Assembly (NCBI RefSeq): GCF_001274945.1
Contig: NZ_LILB01000005.1
Location: 748,959-812,958 of the forward strand
Reading direction: 5' to 3'
From: Viridibacillus arvi
Lineage (GTDB): Bacteria; Bacillota; Bacilli; Bacillales_A; Planococcaceae
DNA length: 64,000 bases
Each line of letters begins with the position of its first letter. Position 1 is the first letter of the stretch. A program made the position numbers and the translations under genes. The notes under the pieces are model-generated. The model saw only the letters and a list, made by a program, of their open reading frames with translations. It did no database searches and was not told where the DNA came from. Positions 29,165 to 38,346 of this stretch are shown piece after piece.

Positions 29165-30067
29165 TTAATGGGTTTTACATTTTTCGTATAAACCATGTTC
29201 TTTAATAACTTTAATAAATGTTTCACCGATAACAGATGGTGTTTCTGCTACTTGGATACCAGCTGCATTCATTGCTTTAATTTTATCAGCAGCTGTGCCT
29301 TTACCACCTGAAATAATGGCACCAGCATGGCCCATACGTTTCCCTGGAGGTGCAGTTTGTCCACCAATGAAGCCTACAACTGGTTTTGTCATATTCGCTT
29401 TGATCCACTCAGCTGCTTCTTCTTCTGCAGTACCGCCAATCTCGCCAATCATAACGACACCATAAGTTTCTGGATCTTCATTGAATTCTTTTAAAACATC
29501 AATGAAGTTTGTACCATTAACTGGGTCTCCACCAATCCCAACAGCAGTCGTTTGACCAATACCCTCTTGAGAAAGTTGATGAACTGCTTCATAAGTTAAA
29601 GTACCTGAGCGCGATACAACTCCTACATGGCCTTTTTTATGGATATAACCTGGCATAATACCGATTTTACATTCATCTGCAGTAATAACACCTGGACAGT
29701 TCGGACCAATTAGACGTGTTTTCTTACCTTCCATATAACGTTTCACTTTAACCATATCTAATACCGGGATATGCTCAGTGATACAAATAACTAAATCTAA
29801 ATCAGCATCAACAGCTTCTAATATCGCGTCTGCCGCAAATGGTGCTGGTACGTAGATGACAGAAACATTACAGCCTGTTGCTTCAACAGCATCAACCACC
29901 GTGTTAAAAACAGGTACACCTTCTACAGTTGTACCACCTTTACCAGGCGTAACTCCTGCTACAACTTTTGTACCATATTCTAGCATTTGCTTTGTATGGA
30001 ATAGAGCCGTTGACCCTGTAATCCCTTGTACAAGTACTTTAGTTTCTTTATTAATATAAACGCTCAT
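29165..30067 (-). CDS. sucD: Succinyl-CoA synthetase alpha subunit
   Basis: 300 residues. The CoA-binding fold has [21 protein letters not shown] (read in part) and IGPNCPGVI. The phosphorylated His lies in [15 protein letters not shown] (~248). The enzyme makes succinate and ATP/GTP from succinyl-CoA in the TCA cycle. It is paired with sucC, 18 bp upstream. Confidence 0.99.
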   Translation of the reverse strand: MSVYINKETKVLVQGITGSTALFHTKQMLEYGTKVVAGVTPGKGGTTVEGVPVFNTVVDAVEATGCNVSVIYVPAPFAADAILEAVDADLDLVICITEHIPVLDMVKVKRYMEGKKTRLIGPNCPGVITADECKIGIMPGYIHKKGHVGVVSRSGTLTYEAVHQLSQEGIGQTTAVGIGGDPVNGTNFIDVLKEFNEDPETYGVVMIGEIGGTAEEEAAEWIKANMTKPVVGFIGGQTAPPGKRMGHAGAIISGGKGTAADKIKAMNAAGIQVAETPSVIGETFIKVIKEHGLYEKCKTH

Positions 30068-30085
30068 TTCAAGTCCCCGCCCTTC

Positions 30086-31246
30086 TTAGCCTACAAGTTC
30101 TACAATTTTTCTTGCACCATCAGCCATTGAATCTGCTGTAACGATATTAATACCAGATTCATTCAACAATGCTTTACCAAGTTCAACATTCGTACCTTCC
30201 AAGCGAACAACTAACGGTACATTTAAGCCAACCTCTTTAGCCGCTGTAATAACACCTTCTGCGATAATATCACATTTCATGATACCCCCGAAAATGTTAA
30301 CGAATATACCTTTTACACTTGTATCAGAAAGAATGATTTTGAAGGCTTCAGTTACTTTTTCAGCAGTTGCACCGCCCCCAACGTCCAGGAAGTTTGCGGG
30401 TGATCCGCCATAATAACTAATGGTATCCATTGTAGCCATAGCAAGTCCAGCACCATTGACCATACAACCAATGCTACCGTCTAATGAAATATAGCTTAAA
30501 TCATATTTTGAAGCTTCGATTTCCTTTGGATCTTCTTCTTCGAAATCTCGTAATTCAACAATATCTTTATGACGATATAAAGCGTTTCCATCAAAGTTGA
30601 ATTTTGCATCTAACGCCACTACGTTACCATCACCTGTTACAACAAGCGGGTTGATTTCTAAGATAGAAGCATCTTTTTCAGTAAATGCTTTATAAATTCC
30701 AAGCATAAGTGATGCAGCTTTATTTATTAATTTGTCTGGAATATTCATATTAAACGCAAGACGACGCGCTTGGAAACCTGTTAGTCCGATAGCTGGATCA
30801 ACTATTTCTTTGAAGATTTTCTCAGGAGTTGCTTCTGCAACCTCTTCAATGTCCATCCCGCCTTCTTCAGACCCCATCAAAGTAATTCTTGAAGTTGCAC
30901 GATCTACTACAAAACCCAGATAGTACTCTTTTTTAATATCAGAGCCTTCTTCTATGTAGAGGCGTTTGACTTCTTTACCTTCTGGACCAGTTTGGTGAGT
31001 GACCAGGACTTTCCCTAATAATTCTTTCGAATACGAACGTACCTCGTCCAAATTTTTGGCAATTTTAACGCCACCTGCTTTACCACGTCCACCTGCATGG
31101 ATTTGAGCCTTAACTACGACTACACTTGTACTTAATTCTTTTGCTACTTTTACAGCTTCCTCTGGTGAAAACGCTACTCGGCCATTTGGAACTGATACCC
31201 CGTACTGTCTTAGAATTTCCTTTCCTTGGTACTCATGGATATTCAT
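30086..31246 (-). CDS. sucC: Succinyl-CoA synthetase beta subunit
   Basis: 386 residues. The ATP-grasp domain begins [17 protein letters not shown] and includes [16 protein letters not shown] (~46-61). The C-terminal ligase domain has [17 protein letters not shown]. It forms the alpha-beta enzyme with SucD. A SigA promoter lies about 50 bp upstream. Confidence 0.99.
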   Translation of the reverse strand: MNIHEYQGKEILRQYGVSVPNGRVAFSPEEAVKVAKELSTSVVVVKAQIHAGGRGKAGGVKIAKNLDEVRSYSKELLGKVLVTHQTGPEGKEVKRLYIEEGSDIKKEYYLGFVVDRATSRITLMGSEEGGMDIEEVAEATPEKIFKEIVDPAIGLTGFQARRLAFNMNIPDKLINKAASLMLGIYKAFTEKDASILEINPLVVTGDGNVVALDAKFNFDGNALYRHKDIVELRDFEEEDPKEIEASKYDLSYISLDGSIGCMVNGAGLAMATMDTISYYGGSPANFLDVGGGATAEKVTEAFKIILSDTSVKGIFVNIFGGIMKCDIIAEGVITAAKEVGLNVPLVVRLEGTNVELGKALLNESGINIVTADSMADGARKIVELVG

Positions 31247-31294
31247 CTAACTTCCTCCCATCAAAATCCCATAGAGTTTTACTATTACATAACC

Positions 31295-31323
31295 ATTGTA
31301 TATAATCTGATTCACTATGTCTA
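31295..31323 (-). promoter_or_regulatory. SigA-type promoter of sucCD
   Basis: TAGACA (31318-31323), 17-nt spacer, TACAAT (31295-31300) on the minus strand. Confidence 0.75.
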
Positions 31324-31426
31324 CATTCTTGTTAATTCGACTTTCACCTTTAGTTATCCGCAAATTTGCTCGAAATATACATATACCAATGTTTTGACCG
31401 TGACTTACATCGACTTTTTTCGACTA

Positions 31427-31714
31427 TTATTTTGAATTTTCATAATTTTTATCTAAACGGTAAATAAACGCAAATACTTCAGCTACCGCTTGGTAAAGTT
31501 CTTCAGGAATTGACTCATTTAAGTCAAGCTGCCCTAATAATTGGACGAGAGTTGGGTCTTCTTGAATAGGAATATCGTTATCTTTTGCTTGTTCTAAAAT
31601 ATTTTCCGCTATTTTCCCTTTACCTTTAGCTACCACTTTCGGAGCTTCAAATCCACCCGGATTAAAGGAAAGGGCAACAGCTTCTTTCCGTTCATTTTGT
31701 TTTTCTACTGTCAT
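31427..31714 (-). CDS. ylqH: Stand-alone FlhB C-terminal-like protein (YlqH)
   Basis: 95 residues, all soluble. EAPKVVAKG, AENILEQAKDNDIPI and the end ELYQAVAEVFAFIYRLD match FlhB after its self-cleavage site (compare DAPKVVAKG and KAVAEVLAYVYR in the full FlhB at 2626-3711). AVALSFN aligns with AIALQYD, so the protein starts essentially where cleaved FlhB begins, and it has no NPTH and no membrane part. Similar FlhX/FhlB proteins exist in other bacteria. It overlaps the FliK-like ylqG by 4 nt. Confidence 0.9.
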   Translation of the reverse strand: MTVEKQNERKEAVALSFNPGGFEAPKVVAKGKGKIAENILEQAKDNDIPIQEDPTLVQLLGQLDLNESIPEELYQAVAEVFAFIYRLDKNYENSK

Positions 31715-33843
31715 ATGCGGATATCGACTCCCCCGTTATCATCCTTGGTAGTTTTTGCTGTTAGCGTTGTTTTCACTGGTTGATTTTCTGCGAAATTTTT
31801 CATAAAGACACCTGATAATTGATAATCATGAGACGATAACCCTTTTTTTAATGCTATTTTAAGTGGCTCTGCTAACTCTTTCAACTGATGATTTTCATTG
31901 TAAACAGTTACTGTGACGACCCGACTCTGAACCTGCATATCAACTACCGTTTCTTCAAGTGAATTCAATTGCAAATAGAATAGTATCCTTGCATAATCTG
32001 CGTCAATTTTACCATTGTCCTTCATACGACCATTCCACTGCAATGTAGCATCTGTTTTTCGTCCAAAAAACTCCAATGGAATTTGCATAATCAGTTGATG
32101 TTGTGGTCCATTTTCTCCTGATAAGTATTGCATGCCATTCATACGAGCAACGATTTGCTCAGCCACCGTTTTTGTAGCATTTGAAGCAGTTGGATCTTGT
32201 AACAGTGACAATAACTGTGGTTTCAATTGCCCAGCAAGTTGCTGCATATCTGCTGTTTTATCTAGTAATTTTGCTTCATAGCTTAACCCTAGATGTTGCA
32301 AAGTTTGTTTCATAGCAGATTCTAAGGCTTTGCTATCAATTGCATTATGCACATTCTGCTCAGCTTGCAATACAAGTTGCTGAATGAAAGGTTCCGGTGA
32401 CTTACTAGTGATTTGTGTCAACCCTCTAAGTGTCATATCATCAGTTGTTGTATTAGCCACATTCATTAATGTCATTAAATGTTGTTTAGCTGTTATATTT
32501 TGTTCATCGATTTTGAAAGGCTGTTGTTCTGCTAATTGGCTAAATGCTTGCATTAGTTGACCATGTAATTCCTTGACCAAAATTTGAATAGATTGAGGTG
32601 TATTGTTTGTCAGTGATAATTTCCCAAGGGTATTAATAAGGGTTTCTTTCTGTGAAGCTGATAATAAACTTTGAGATTCAATAGATACCTTTAGTTGGGC
32701 GATGAAATCTGGCATATCTTTTTGACTTACAGATTGCATACTTTGCAATAATTGCGTTGTAGAAGGTACTGTAATGCTCATTTGACTCATTCTCCCTAAT
32801 TGCCCCTGCAGTTCCTTCACAAGCGTTGACAACGGCTGCTGTGACGATTGAGCAGCATTGAATTTCATCAAATTCTGCTGTAGCTCTGCTCTTTGTGAAT
32901 CTGTAAAATTTTCACTATTCGTAATTGCCGTTTGTAATTGAGAGATTAGCTGTGTAGCATCCTGAGCTGTTGCCGTTTGAATTTGATGTAATAAATACCC
33001 AATTGAGTTGGAAGAAGGCACAGATTGTCCTTGTAAGGCAGTTGTCGTCCAATTAAAAATATTGGCGTTTTTTGGTAATATACCTACCTCTTTTAGCATT
33101 TGGATTAGGATATTTTTATCAGTAGATGATGTATTTGTGTCTGTTAGAGATTGAATAATTTTCGCTAAAATCGCACCACCTGTTTCCGTTTCAAACGGTT
33201 TAGCTAACAATTGTAATTGTTGTAATAATTGGTCGCGAATAGCTGGTGATAAGGAAGTATCCTGTTGCAATAGTTGTCGTAAAGCATCAATTGTTTGTGT
33301 AAAACCTTGTTTCATTCCACCCTGAATGAGTGCTTGGAATGTGTCTTGTTGCATAGGCATTTTTAAGTCAATTATTTTTTGCAAAGCATGTAAAGCATCC
33401 TTCATAGTAACACCAGCGGGTAATTGTTTTACCAATTGTTCTGCCTGCATTAACTGTTCTTTGGACATTGGCACGTTTTCCTTTAAAAAATAGCCTGTAA
33501 TTTGTTGCATTTCAGATGTCTTAGGAAGTTGCATAGAATCTAATAATTGATTAATTTGTTGTGTTAATGTTCCTGTTTGATTGATAGGACCCGATACGAC
33601 TTTAAGTTGTAAGTCTGGCTCTATGCCCGTTACTTGAAAATAGTGTGCATTACCAGCTTGCATTGGTACTTCTAACTTTGCCATAAAACGATGGCCACCT
33701 AGCTGCACTTCTGCTTGGTTATCAGGGAACAGCTGTTTAATCGTACCGTGAAATACTTGACCTTGTTTTAAAGCCACTGGCTGTTGTGTGTTTATACTTT
33801 GATTTTGTTGCATTTGTATGGACGAAAACGAAGTATAAGCCAA
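31711..33843 (-). CDS. ylqG: Large Gln-rich FliK-like protein (YlqG)
   Basis: 710 residues, very rich in Gln, Leu, Thr and Ser. The N-terminal ~70 residues contain a small beta-type segment (VFHGTIKQLFPDNQAEVQLGG). The middle, ~100-500, is a repetitive helical region. The C-terminal ~150 residues (TLQWNGRMKDNGKIDADYARILFYLQLNSLEETVVDMQVQS, read in part) resemble the FliK Flg_hook domain. Position next to an FlhB-tail gene suggests a second FliK-FlhB-like pair. Its role is unknown; B. subtilis YlqG is the positional homologue. Confidence 0.8.
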   Translation of the reverse strand: MAYTSFSSIQMQQNQSINTQQPVALKQGQVFHGTIKQLFPDNQAEVQLGGHRFMAKLEVPMQAGNAHYFQVTGIEPDLQLKVVSGPINQTGTLTQQINQLLDSMQLPKTSEMQQITGYFLKENVPMSKEQLMQAEQLVKQLPAGVTMKDALHALQKIIDLKMPMQQDTFQALIQGGMKQGFTQTIDALRQLLQQDTSLSPAIRDQLLQQLQLLAKPFETETGGAILAKIIQSLTDTNTSSTDKNILIQMLKEVGILPKNANIFNWTTTALQGQSVPSSNSIGYLLHQIQTATAQDATQLISQLQTAITNSENFTDSQRAELQQNLMKFNAAQSSQQPLSTLVKELQGQLGRMSQMSITVPSTTQLLQSMQSVSQKDMPDFIAQLKVSIESQSLLSASQKETLINTLGKLSLTNNTPQSIQILVKELHGQLMQAFSQLAEQQPFKIDEQNITAKQHLMTLMNVANTTTDDMTLRGLTQITSKSPEPFIQQLVLQAEQNVHNAIDSKALESAMKQTLQHLGLSYEAKLLDKTADMQQLAGQLKPQLLSLLQDPTASNATKTVAEQIVARMNGMQYLSGENGPQHQLIMQIPLEFFGRKTDATLQWNGRMKDNGKIDADYARILFYLQLNSLEETVVDMQVQSRVVTVTVYNENHQLKELAEPLKIALKKGLSSHDYQLSGVFMKNFAENQPVKTTLTAKTTKDDNGGVDIRI

Positions 33844-33849
33844 TACTCT

Positions 33850-34623
33850 TCACCCTTTCTTAAGCATCATTGATTTGATCGGTTCAAACGTTGTTCTATG
33901 AATATCTGTAGGTCCAAATTCACGCAAAGCCTCTAAATGCTGTTTTGTACCGTAACCTGCATGTTGCGCAAAACCGTATTGAGGATATTTGACATCCATT
34001 TCTTCCATATAGTGATCACGTGCTGTTTTCGCCAATATAGAAGCCGCTGCGATAGCTAAGCTTTTGGCATCGCCTTTTATAATAGAATCTTGTGGAATAT
34101 CGATCGGTAAAGTCATTGCATCCGCTAAAACAAAATCTGGTTTCACTTGTAGCATCTCTATAGAAGCTTTCATGGACTGTTTTGTCGCTTCGTAAATATT
34201 GAGGTCGTCAATTACTTCTGCAGGCTGAAAATGAATAGAGGTTGCGATAGCACATTCCATAATTTTCGCCATGAATGATTCTCTAGTTTCTTTTGATAAC
34301 TGTTTAGAATCATTTAACCCAACAAGCTCCGGGCAATCCTTAGGTAAAATAACTGCTGCTGTCACAACAGGACCTGCTAATGGGCCTCTACCTGCTTCAT
34401 CTGTTCCAGCAATATTTGCAGTAGGGTGTGTGCGGTAAGAATTATCGAATTCCAGTTTCTCCTCATGCTCTGCTATTAGTTTGTCTAACTTCGCTTTTTT
34501 TCGAAGCCATTGTTGCCATACTTTTTGTACGCCTAAGCGTTCATCTGATTCTATTTCCTCCATCCAAGACTGGTATTGTTGCTCATTATTTAATGCTTCT
34601 TTAATATCTTTTATCGTTTTCAA
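33850..34623 (-). CDS. rnhB: Ribonuclease HII
   Basis: 257 residues. The catalytic motif GTDEAGRGPLAGPVVTAAV (~73-91) gives the Asp-Glu pair, and the third Asp lies in VLADAMTLP. The N-terminal ~70-residue extension is typical of Bacillus RNase HII. A TTG start follows GGGAG. It removes ribonucleotides from DNA. It is the first gene of rnhB-ylqG-ylqH. Confidence 0.98.
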   Translation of the reverse strand: MKTIKDIKEALNNEQQYQSWMEEIESDERLGVQKVWQQWLRKKAKLDKLIAEHEEKLEFDNSYRTHPTANIAGTDEAGRGPLAGPVVTAAVILPKDCPELVGLNDSKQLSKETRESFMAKIMECAIATSIHFQPAEVIDDLNIYEATKQSMKASIEMLQVKPDFVLADAMTLPIDIPQDSIIKGDAKSLAIAAASILAKTARDHYMEEMDVKYPQYGFAQHAGYGTKQHLEALREFGPTDIHRTTFEPIKSMMLKKG

Positions 34624-34653
34624 AACTAAGACTCCCTTTTGTATCTATTTATA

Positions 34654-34680
34654 CTATCGGCACTATTCCTAAAAAATCTA
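34654..34680 (-). promoter_or_regulatory. Candidate SigD (flagellar sigma) promoter of rnhB-ylqG-ylqH
   Basis: On the minus strand TAGA (34677-34680), 15 nt, then GCCGATAG (34654-34661). The SigD consensus is TAAA-N15-GCCGATAT, so 10 of 12 bases agree with ideal spacing. The two downstream flagellar-type genes fit flagellar control. Confidence 0.55.
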
Positions 34681-34681
34681 G

Positions 34682-34716
34682 AAAAAAACCTTTTTCACCA
34701 AAAGGTAAAAAAGGTT
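34682..34716 (-). terminator. Terminator of lepB-rbgA
   Basis: The stem AACCTTTTT/AAAAAGGTT with an inner ACC/GGT is followed by seven T on the minus strand, 5 bp after the rbgA stop. Confidence 0.9.
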
Positions 34717-34721
34717 AGTTT

Positions 34722-35582
34722 TTATTCTTCGATTATGTCTTCAACAAAGTCAAATGTTAGCTTTCCTAATTGCTGGTTACGAATATCTCGCACAATTAGT
34801 TCTGCAACTTGATCGTAGTCAATTTCACCACCAGTAGCGAAAACGCGACGTAATTGACCAATATGATTATATGTCTCTTCAAGGTTTTCACTGACTTCTG
34901 TTAATTTATAACGTTCTTCCATACGGCCTTTATAGTACTTACTCAAAAAGTTTAATCCGTATACTGCTAAATCATCCATGTTTGTAATGGTATCCTTAAT
35001 AGCCCCTGTTAGAGCAAGTTTATAACCTACTTCTTGATCTTCAAATTTTGGCCACAAAATTCCGGGTGTATCTAACAGTTCAAGCTCTTTACCAAATTTG
35101 ATCCACTGTTGTGATTTCGTTACTCCAGGAGTATTTCCTGTTTTAGCAATATTCTTTTTAGCAAGTCGATTAATTAATGTCGACTTACCAACATTTGGTA
35201 TACCTACAATCATGGCACGAATTGCACGAGGTTTCATACCTTTTGAGCGCATACGATCCCATTTCTCTTTTAATAACTCTTGTGCGGCTTTTGTTACTTT
35301 GTTAAGGCCTTTTCCATCTAATGAATTAATAGCTACAGCACGGTGCCCTTTTGATTCAAAATAATCTATCCATTTACGCGTTTGAATTTCATCAGCCATA
35401 TCTGCTTTATTCAAAATAAGTAAACGCGTTTTTTGATGTATTACTTCATCTAGCATTGGATTTCTTGAAGATAATGGCAAGCGCGCATCAATCAATTCAA
35501 AAATAATATCAACCAATTTCAGTTTTTCGGTTACTTCACGACGAGCCTTCGCCATATGTCCCGGAAACCATTGAATGGTCAT
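34722..35582 (-). CDS. rbgA: RbgA (YlqF), 50S ribosome-assembly GTPase
   Basis: 286 residues from the ATG at 35582, placed 8 nt after AGGAG and giving [17 protein letters not shown]. The G motifs are circularly permuted: NKADMAD (G4) comes before [15 protein letters not shown] (G1, ~125) and DTPG (G3). It drives late 50S maturation. It follows lepB by 18 bp. Confidence 0.98.
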   Translation of the reverse strand: MTIQWFPGHMAKARREVTEKLKLVDIIFELIDARLPLSSRNPMLDEVIHQKTRLLILNKADMADEIQTRKWIDYFESKGHRAVAINSLDGKGLNKVTKAAQELLKEKWDRMRSKGMKPRAIRAMIVGIPNVGKSTLINRLAKKNIAKTGNTPGVTKSQQWIKFGKELELLDTPGILWPKFEDQEVGYKLALTGAIKDTITNMDDLAVYGLNFLSKYYKGRMEERYKLTEVSENLEETYNHIGQLRRVFATGGEIDYDQVAELIVRDIRNQQLGKLTFDFVEDIIEE

Positions 35583-35600
35583 GTGTTTCACTCCTGTTCG

Positions 35601-36164
35601 TTATTTCACGGTACCAATTTGGTCAAAAGGCCAAAAAACAATATTTGTTTTACCGATAATATCATCTATTTTTACAATCCCTATATGACGACTATCTTTA
35701 CTATAACGACGATTATCTCCCATTACAAAAACATAACCATCTGGAATTTTATCCAGTTGTTCGATATCCGCAAGTGTAAAGTCTTCAGTTAATGTACCTT
35801 CATCTGTAATTTCATCTTTATATTGTTGCAAGTAAGGCTCAGCGATTGCCTTGCCATTTATATAAAGCTGATCATTTTTATATTCTAGCTGATCTCCTGG
35901 TAAACCAATAATACGTTTAATATAATCTTTCTTTTCAGGCGCATGGAATACAACTATATCAAATCGGTGCAAATCACCAATTTTATAGCCAATCTTATTT
36001 ACAATCATGCGGTCGCCGTTTTCAAGGGTAGGCATCATAGACTCGCCATCAACTACAATCGGCGTAAATAAAAAATAACGAATAATTGCAGCTAATGCAA
36101 AAGCAATGACTAATGCCTTTGTCCATTCCCATAACTCATTTTTCTCTTTTTTTGTTTTTTCCAT
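35601..36164 (-). CDS. lepB: Type I signal peptidase
   Basis: 187 residues from the ATG at 36164, 8 nt after GGGGG. One N-terminal membrane anchor (~15-35) is followed by the catalytic Ser in VDGESMMPTL and the Lys in DYIKRIIGLPGD. GYVFVMGDNRRYSKDSR is the third conserved box. It cleaves secretory signal peptides outside the membrane. B. subtilis has no such gene at this spot as I recall, but other Bacillus do. Confidence 0.97.
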   Translation of the reverse strand: MEKTKKEKNELWEWTKALVIAFALAAIIRYFLFTPIVVDGESMMPTLENGDRMIVNKIGYKIGDLHRFDIVVFHAPEKKDYIKRIIGLPGDQLEYKNDQLYINGKAIAEPYLQQYKDEITDEGTLTEDFTLADIEQLDKIPDGYVFVMGDNRRYSKDSRHIGIVKIDDIIGKTNIVFWPFDQIGTVK

Positions 36165-36194
36165 TTCGATGTCCCCCTTGACTATTCTGTTCTT

Positions 36195-36223
36195 ATTGTA
36201 CAAGGATTTATCATTTCAAGCAA
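36195..36223 (-). promoter_or_regulatory. SigA-type promoter of lepB-rbgA
   Basis: TTGCTT (36218-36223), 17-nt spacer, TACAAT (36195-36200). The -35 uses the T-run of the rplS terminator. Confidence 0.75.
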
Positions 36224-36254
36224 AAAGAAAGAGAGCTTGTAATACAAGCTCTCT
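36224..36254 (-). terminator. Terminator of rplS
   Basis: A perfect 11-bp stem (AGAGAGCTTGT), a 3-nt loop, then TTCTTTTT on the minus strand. Confidence 0.95.
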
Positions 36255-36272
36255 CTTCGGCAAAAAAATGTA

Positions 36273-36617
36273 TTATCGAATTTCTTTAATACGAGCCGCT
36301 TTACCGCGTAAGTTACGTAGGTAGTATAGTTTAGCGCGACGTACTTTACCGCGACGTACTACTTGTAAGTTAGCGATTTTTGGAGTGTTTACTGGGAACG
36401 TACGCTCAACACCAACGCCGTAAGAAATTTTACGAACTGTGAAAGTTTCGCTAATACCGCCACCACGACGTTTAATAACTACTCCTTCGTATACTTGGAT
36501 ACGTTCGCGAGTTCCTTCGACTACTTTAACGTCGATTTTTACAGTATCTCCAGCGCGGAACGCAGGAATGTCTGTGCGAAGTTGTTCTTTAGTGATTTCT
36601 GTAATGATGTTTGACAT
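36273..36617 (-). CDS. rplS: Ribosomal protein L19
   Basis: 114 residues. It has the L19 core [35 protein letters not shown] and the end [18 protein letters not shown] (each read in part). It sits at the 30S-50S interface. It has its own promoter, a structured leader and a terminator. Confidence 0.99.
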   Translation of the reverse strand: MSNIITEITKEQLRTDIPAFRAGDTVKIDVKVVEGTRERIQVYEGVVIKRRGGGISETFTVRKISYGVGVERTFPVNTPKIANLQVVRRGKVRRAKLYYLRNLRGKAARIKEIR

Positions 36618-36636
36618 TATTTTCTCTCCTTAGACA

Positions 36637-36703
36637 GATGTTCTTGTAACTCCTCTTGATGATACAGCGGAACACCGTAATTCGGCATTTCTCATAGAAA
36701 TGC
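36637..36703 (-). promoter_or_regulatory. Probable L19 (rplS) leader RNA
   Basis: On the minus strand a perfect 7-bp hairpin GCATTTC/GAAATGC (36685-36703) is followed by a long-range 7-bp stem GGTGTTC/GAACATC (36637-36676) enclosing an inner TGTA/TACA stem. The promoter would start transcription at about the first hairpin. A ribosomal protein leader before rplS is known in Bacillus; I match by position and shape, not by a covariance model. Confidence 0.55.
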
Positions 36704-36710
36704 ATTTATA

Positions 36711-36739
36711 ATATTATCATATAGTATGATAATATGCAA
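36711..36739 (-). promoter_or_regulatory. Promoter of rplS overlapping a perfect palindrome
   Basis: TTGCAT (36734-36739), 17-nt spacer, TAATAT (36711-36716). The stretch 36711-36735 is a perfect inverted repeat with 11-bp arms (ATATTATCATA) and a 3-nt centre, so it fills the -10 and the spacer. Confidence 0.6.
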
Positions 36740-36742
36740 TAA

Positions 36743-37477
36743 TTATTTACCTAATTTTAATGAATTCAAGTAGTTTTGTTGCTTTGGATTTAACTCCATT
36801 TTATCAAGCAAATCCGGGCGTCTCTCAAACGTTCTTTTTATAGATTGTTGCTCACGCCATTCGTCAATTTTCGCATGATTACCTGAAAGTAATACATCCG
36901 GCACTTTCATACCACGGAATTCAGCAGGGCGCGTGTAATGTGGGTGCTCTAATAAACCAGTTGAAAAAGAATCTAATACTGGTGAATCATTATTGCCTAA
37001 AACCCCAGGCAACAGGCGAACGACACTATCAATCACTGTCATCGCGCCCAACTCACCACCCGTTAAGACATAATCCCCAATAGAAATTTCATCCGTTACA
37101 AGATGCTGACGAATACGCTCATCATAGCCTTCATAATGACCACAAAGGAAGATTAAGTCTTCCTCTTGCGCTAATTCCTCTGCTTTAGCTTGTGTATAGC
37201 GTTCTCCTTGTGGGCACATCAAAATGATGCGTGGCTTTTTACCTTCGCTTACAAGCGCTTCTACGGCGTTAAAAAGGGGTTCTGGCTTTAATACCATACC
37301 AGCTCCACCACCGTAAGGATAATCATCCACTTGGTTGTGTTTATTAATCGAAAATTCACGGAAATCTGTTACACCTAACGTAACAGCTCCTTTTTCTTGA
37401 GCTTTTTTTAAAATAGAAGAACCAAATACGCCTTCAAACATATTTGGAAATAGCGATAGTACGTGGATATTCATCAT
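36743..37477 (-). CDS. trmD: tRNA m1G37 methyltransferase
   Basis: 244 residues. The SPOUT-knot motifs [12 protein letters not shown] and [15 protein letters not shown] (~110-140) bind AdoMet. The C-terminal segment [20 protein letters not shown] holds the catalytic Asp region. It prevents +1 frameshifts. The second ATG at 37474 is the likelier start; either one overlaps rimM. Confidence 0.98.
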   Translation of the reverse strand: MMNIHVLSLFPNMFEGVFGSSILKKAQEKGAVTLGVTDFREFSINKHNQVDDYPYGGGAGMVLKPEPLFNAVEALVSEGKKPRIILMCPQGERYTQAKAEELAQEEDLIFLCGHYEGYDERIRQHLVTDEISIGDYVLTGGELGAMTVIDSVVRLLPGVLGNNDSPVLDSFSTGLLEHPHYTRPAEFRGMKVPDVLLSGNHAKIDEWREQQSIKRTFERRPDLLDKMELNPKQQNYLNSLKLGK

Positions 37478-37989
37478 GATAACAAACCATCCATCACATG
37501 AATAATAATCTTCTTCTCTTCAACGTCGATTTCTTTAATGACATCATCTATTACCGGAATATATTGATCCTTACCATTAACGCCTTTTAGAGTCCAGACA
37601 TCATTAGCACCGGTTTCGAAAATCTCTTTAACTTGTCCAATTTCTGTACCCTCTTCATCAAAAACAGTACAGCCAATGATTTCATGGTAATAGTATTCAT
37701 CATCTGCTAATTCACTTAGTTGCTTTTCTGATACTTTTAAAATACCGTCACGGAATTCTTCTACATCATTAATATTTGGATACCCTTCAAACGATAGTAG
37801 AATGAAGTTTTTATGAGCACGAGCTGATGCGATTGTTAGTCGTAATGGTTTTTTTGAATCCTTCTTAAACAGTGCAATTTGTTCTCCTACTACATAGCGT
37901 TCTTCAGGGAAATCCGTTTGTGATATGACACGAACCTCACCTCTTATACCATGTGTATTAACGATTTTACCTACGTTATACCATTCCAT
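37474..37989 (-). CDS. rimM: RimM, 16S rRNA/30S maturation factor
   Basis: 171 residues. The N-terminal RimM beta-barrel begins [19 protein letters not shown]; the C-terminal PRC-barrel contains [16 protein letters not shown] and the end [11 protein letters not shown]. It assists 30S head assembly through S19. It comes before trmD, with coupled translation. Confidence 0.98.
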   Translation of the reverse strand: MEWYNVGKIVNTHGIRGEVRVISQTDFPEERYVVGEQIALFKKDSKKPLRLTIASARAHKNFILLSFEGYPNINDVEEFRDGILKVSEKQLSELADDEYYYHEIIGCTVFDEEGTEIGQVKEIFETGANDVWTLKGVNGKDQYIPVIDDVIKEIDVEEKKIIIHVMDGLLS

Positions 37990-38062
37990 CTAAATCACCT
38001 CTTAATAAATATGTGAACATCCTCAATACATTATTAGAGGATTAATTTAATTTTAATCGTAA

Positions 38063-38096
38063 CAAAAAAGGAAGGAACTAAAGCTCCCTCCTTTTT
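38063..38096 (-). terminator. Terminator of rpsP-khpA
   Basis: AAGGAGGGA pairs with TCCTTCCTT (one G-U) around GCTTTAGT, followed by TTTTTT. It lies in the place where B. subtilis has ylqD, which is missing here. Confidence 0.85.
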
Positions 38097-38098
38097 GT

Positions 38099-38332
38099 CT
38101 AATCTAGAATATCGACATATGTCTTCTTCTTATGATGACTGCCCGCTGCTGAATAAACAATTGTACGCATCGCTTTTGCAACACGGCCCTGTTTACCAAT
38201 TACTTTTCCCATATCACTAGGGTGAACAGAAAGTTTATATACAATTCGATTCGGACTCTCCTCGGTTGTAATATGAACTTCTTCTGGATAATCGACTAAA
38301 GGTTTAACGATTGTTTCAATCAGCTGCTTCAT
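38099..38332 (-). CDS. khpA: KhpA (YlqC), KH-domain RNA-binding protein
   Basis: 77 residues. The single KH domain has VHPSDMGKVIGKQGRVAKAMRT with the GKQGR loop. It pairs with KhpB/Jag in RNA binding and cell-length control in related species. It lies 14 bp after rpsP and ends the unit. Confidence 0.95.
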   Translation of the reverse strand: MKQLIETIVKPLVDYPEEVHITTEESPNRIVYKLSVHPSDMGKVIGKQGRVAKAMRTIVYSAAGSHHKKKTYVDILD

Positions 38333-38346
38333 GCTGTCACCTCCGA

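Noticed and set aside
36711-36735. Palindrome as trmD terminator
   Set aside because: The stem is only A/T-rich and is not followed by a T-run.
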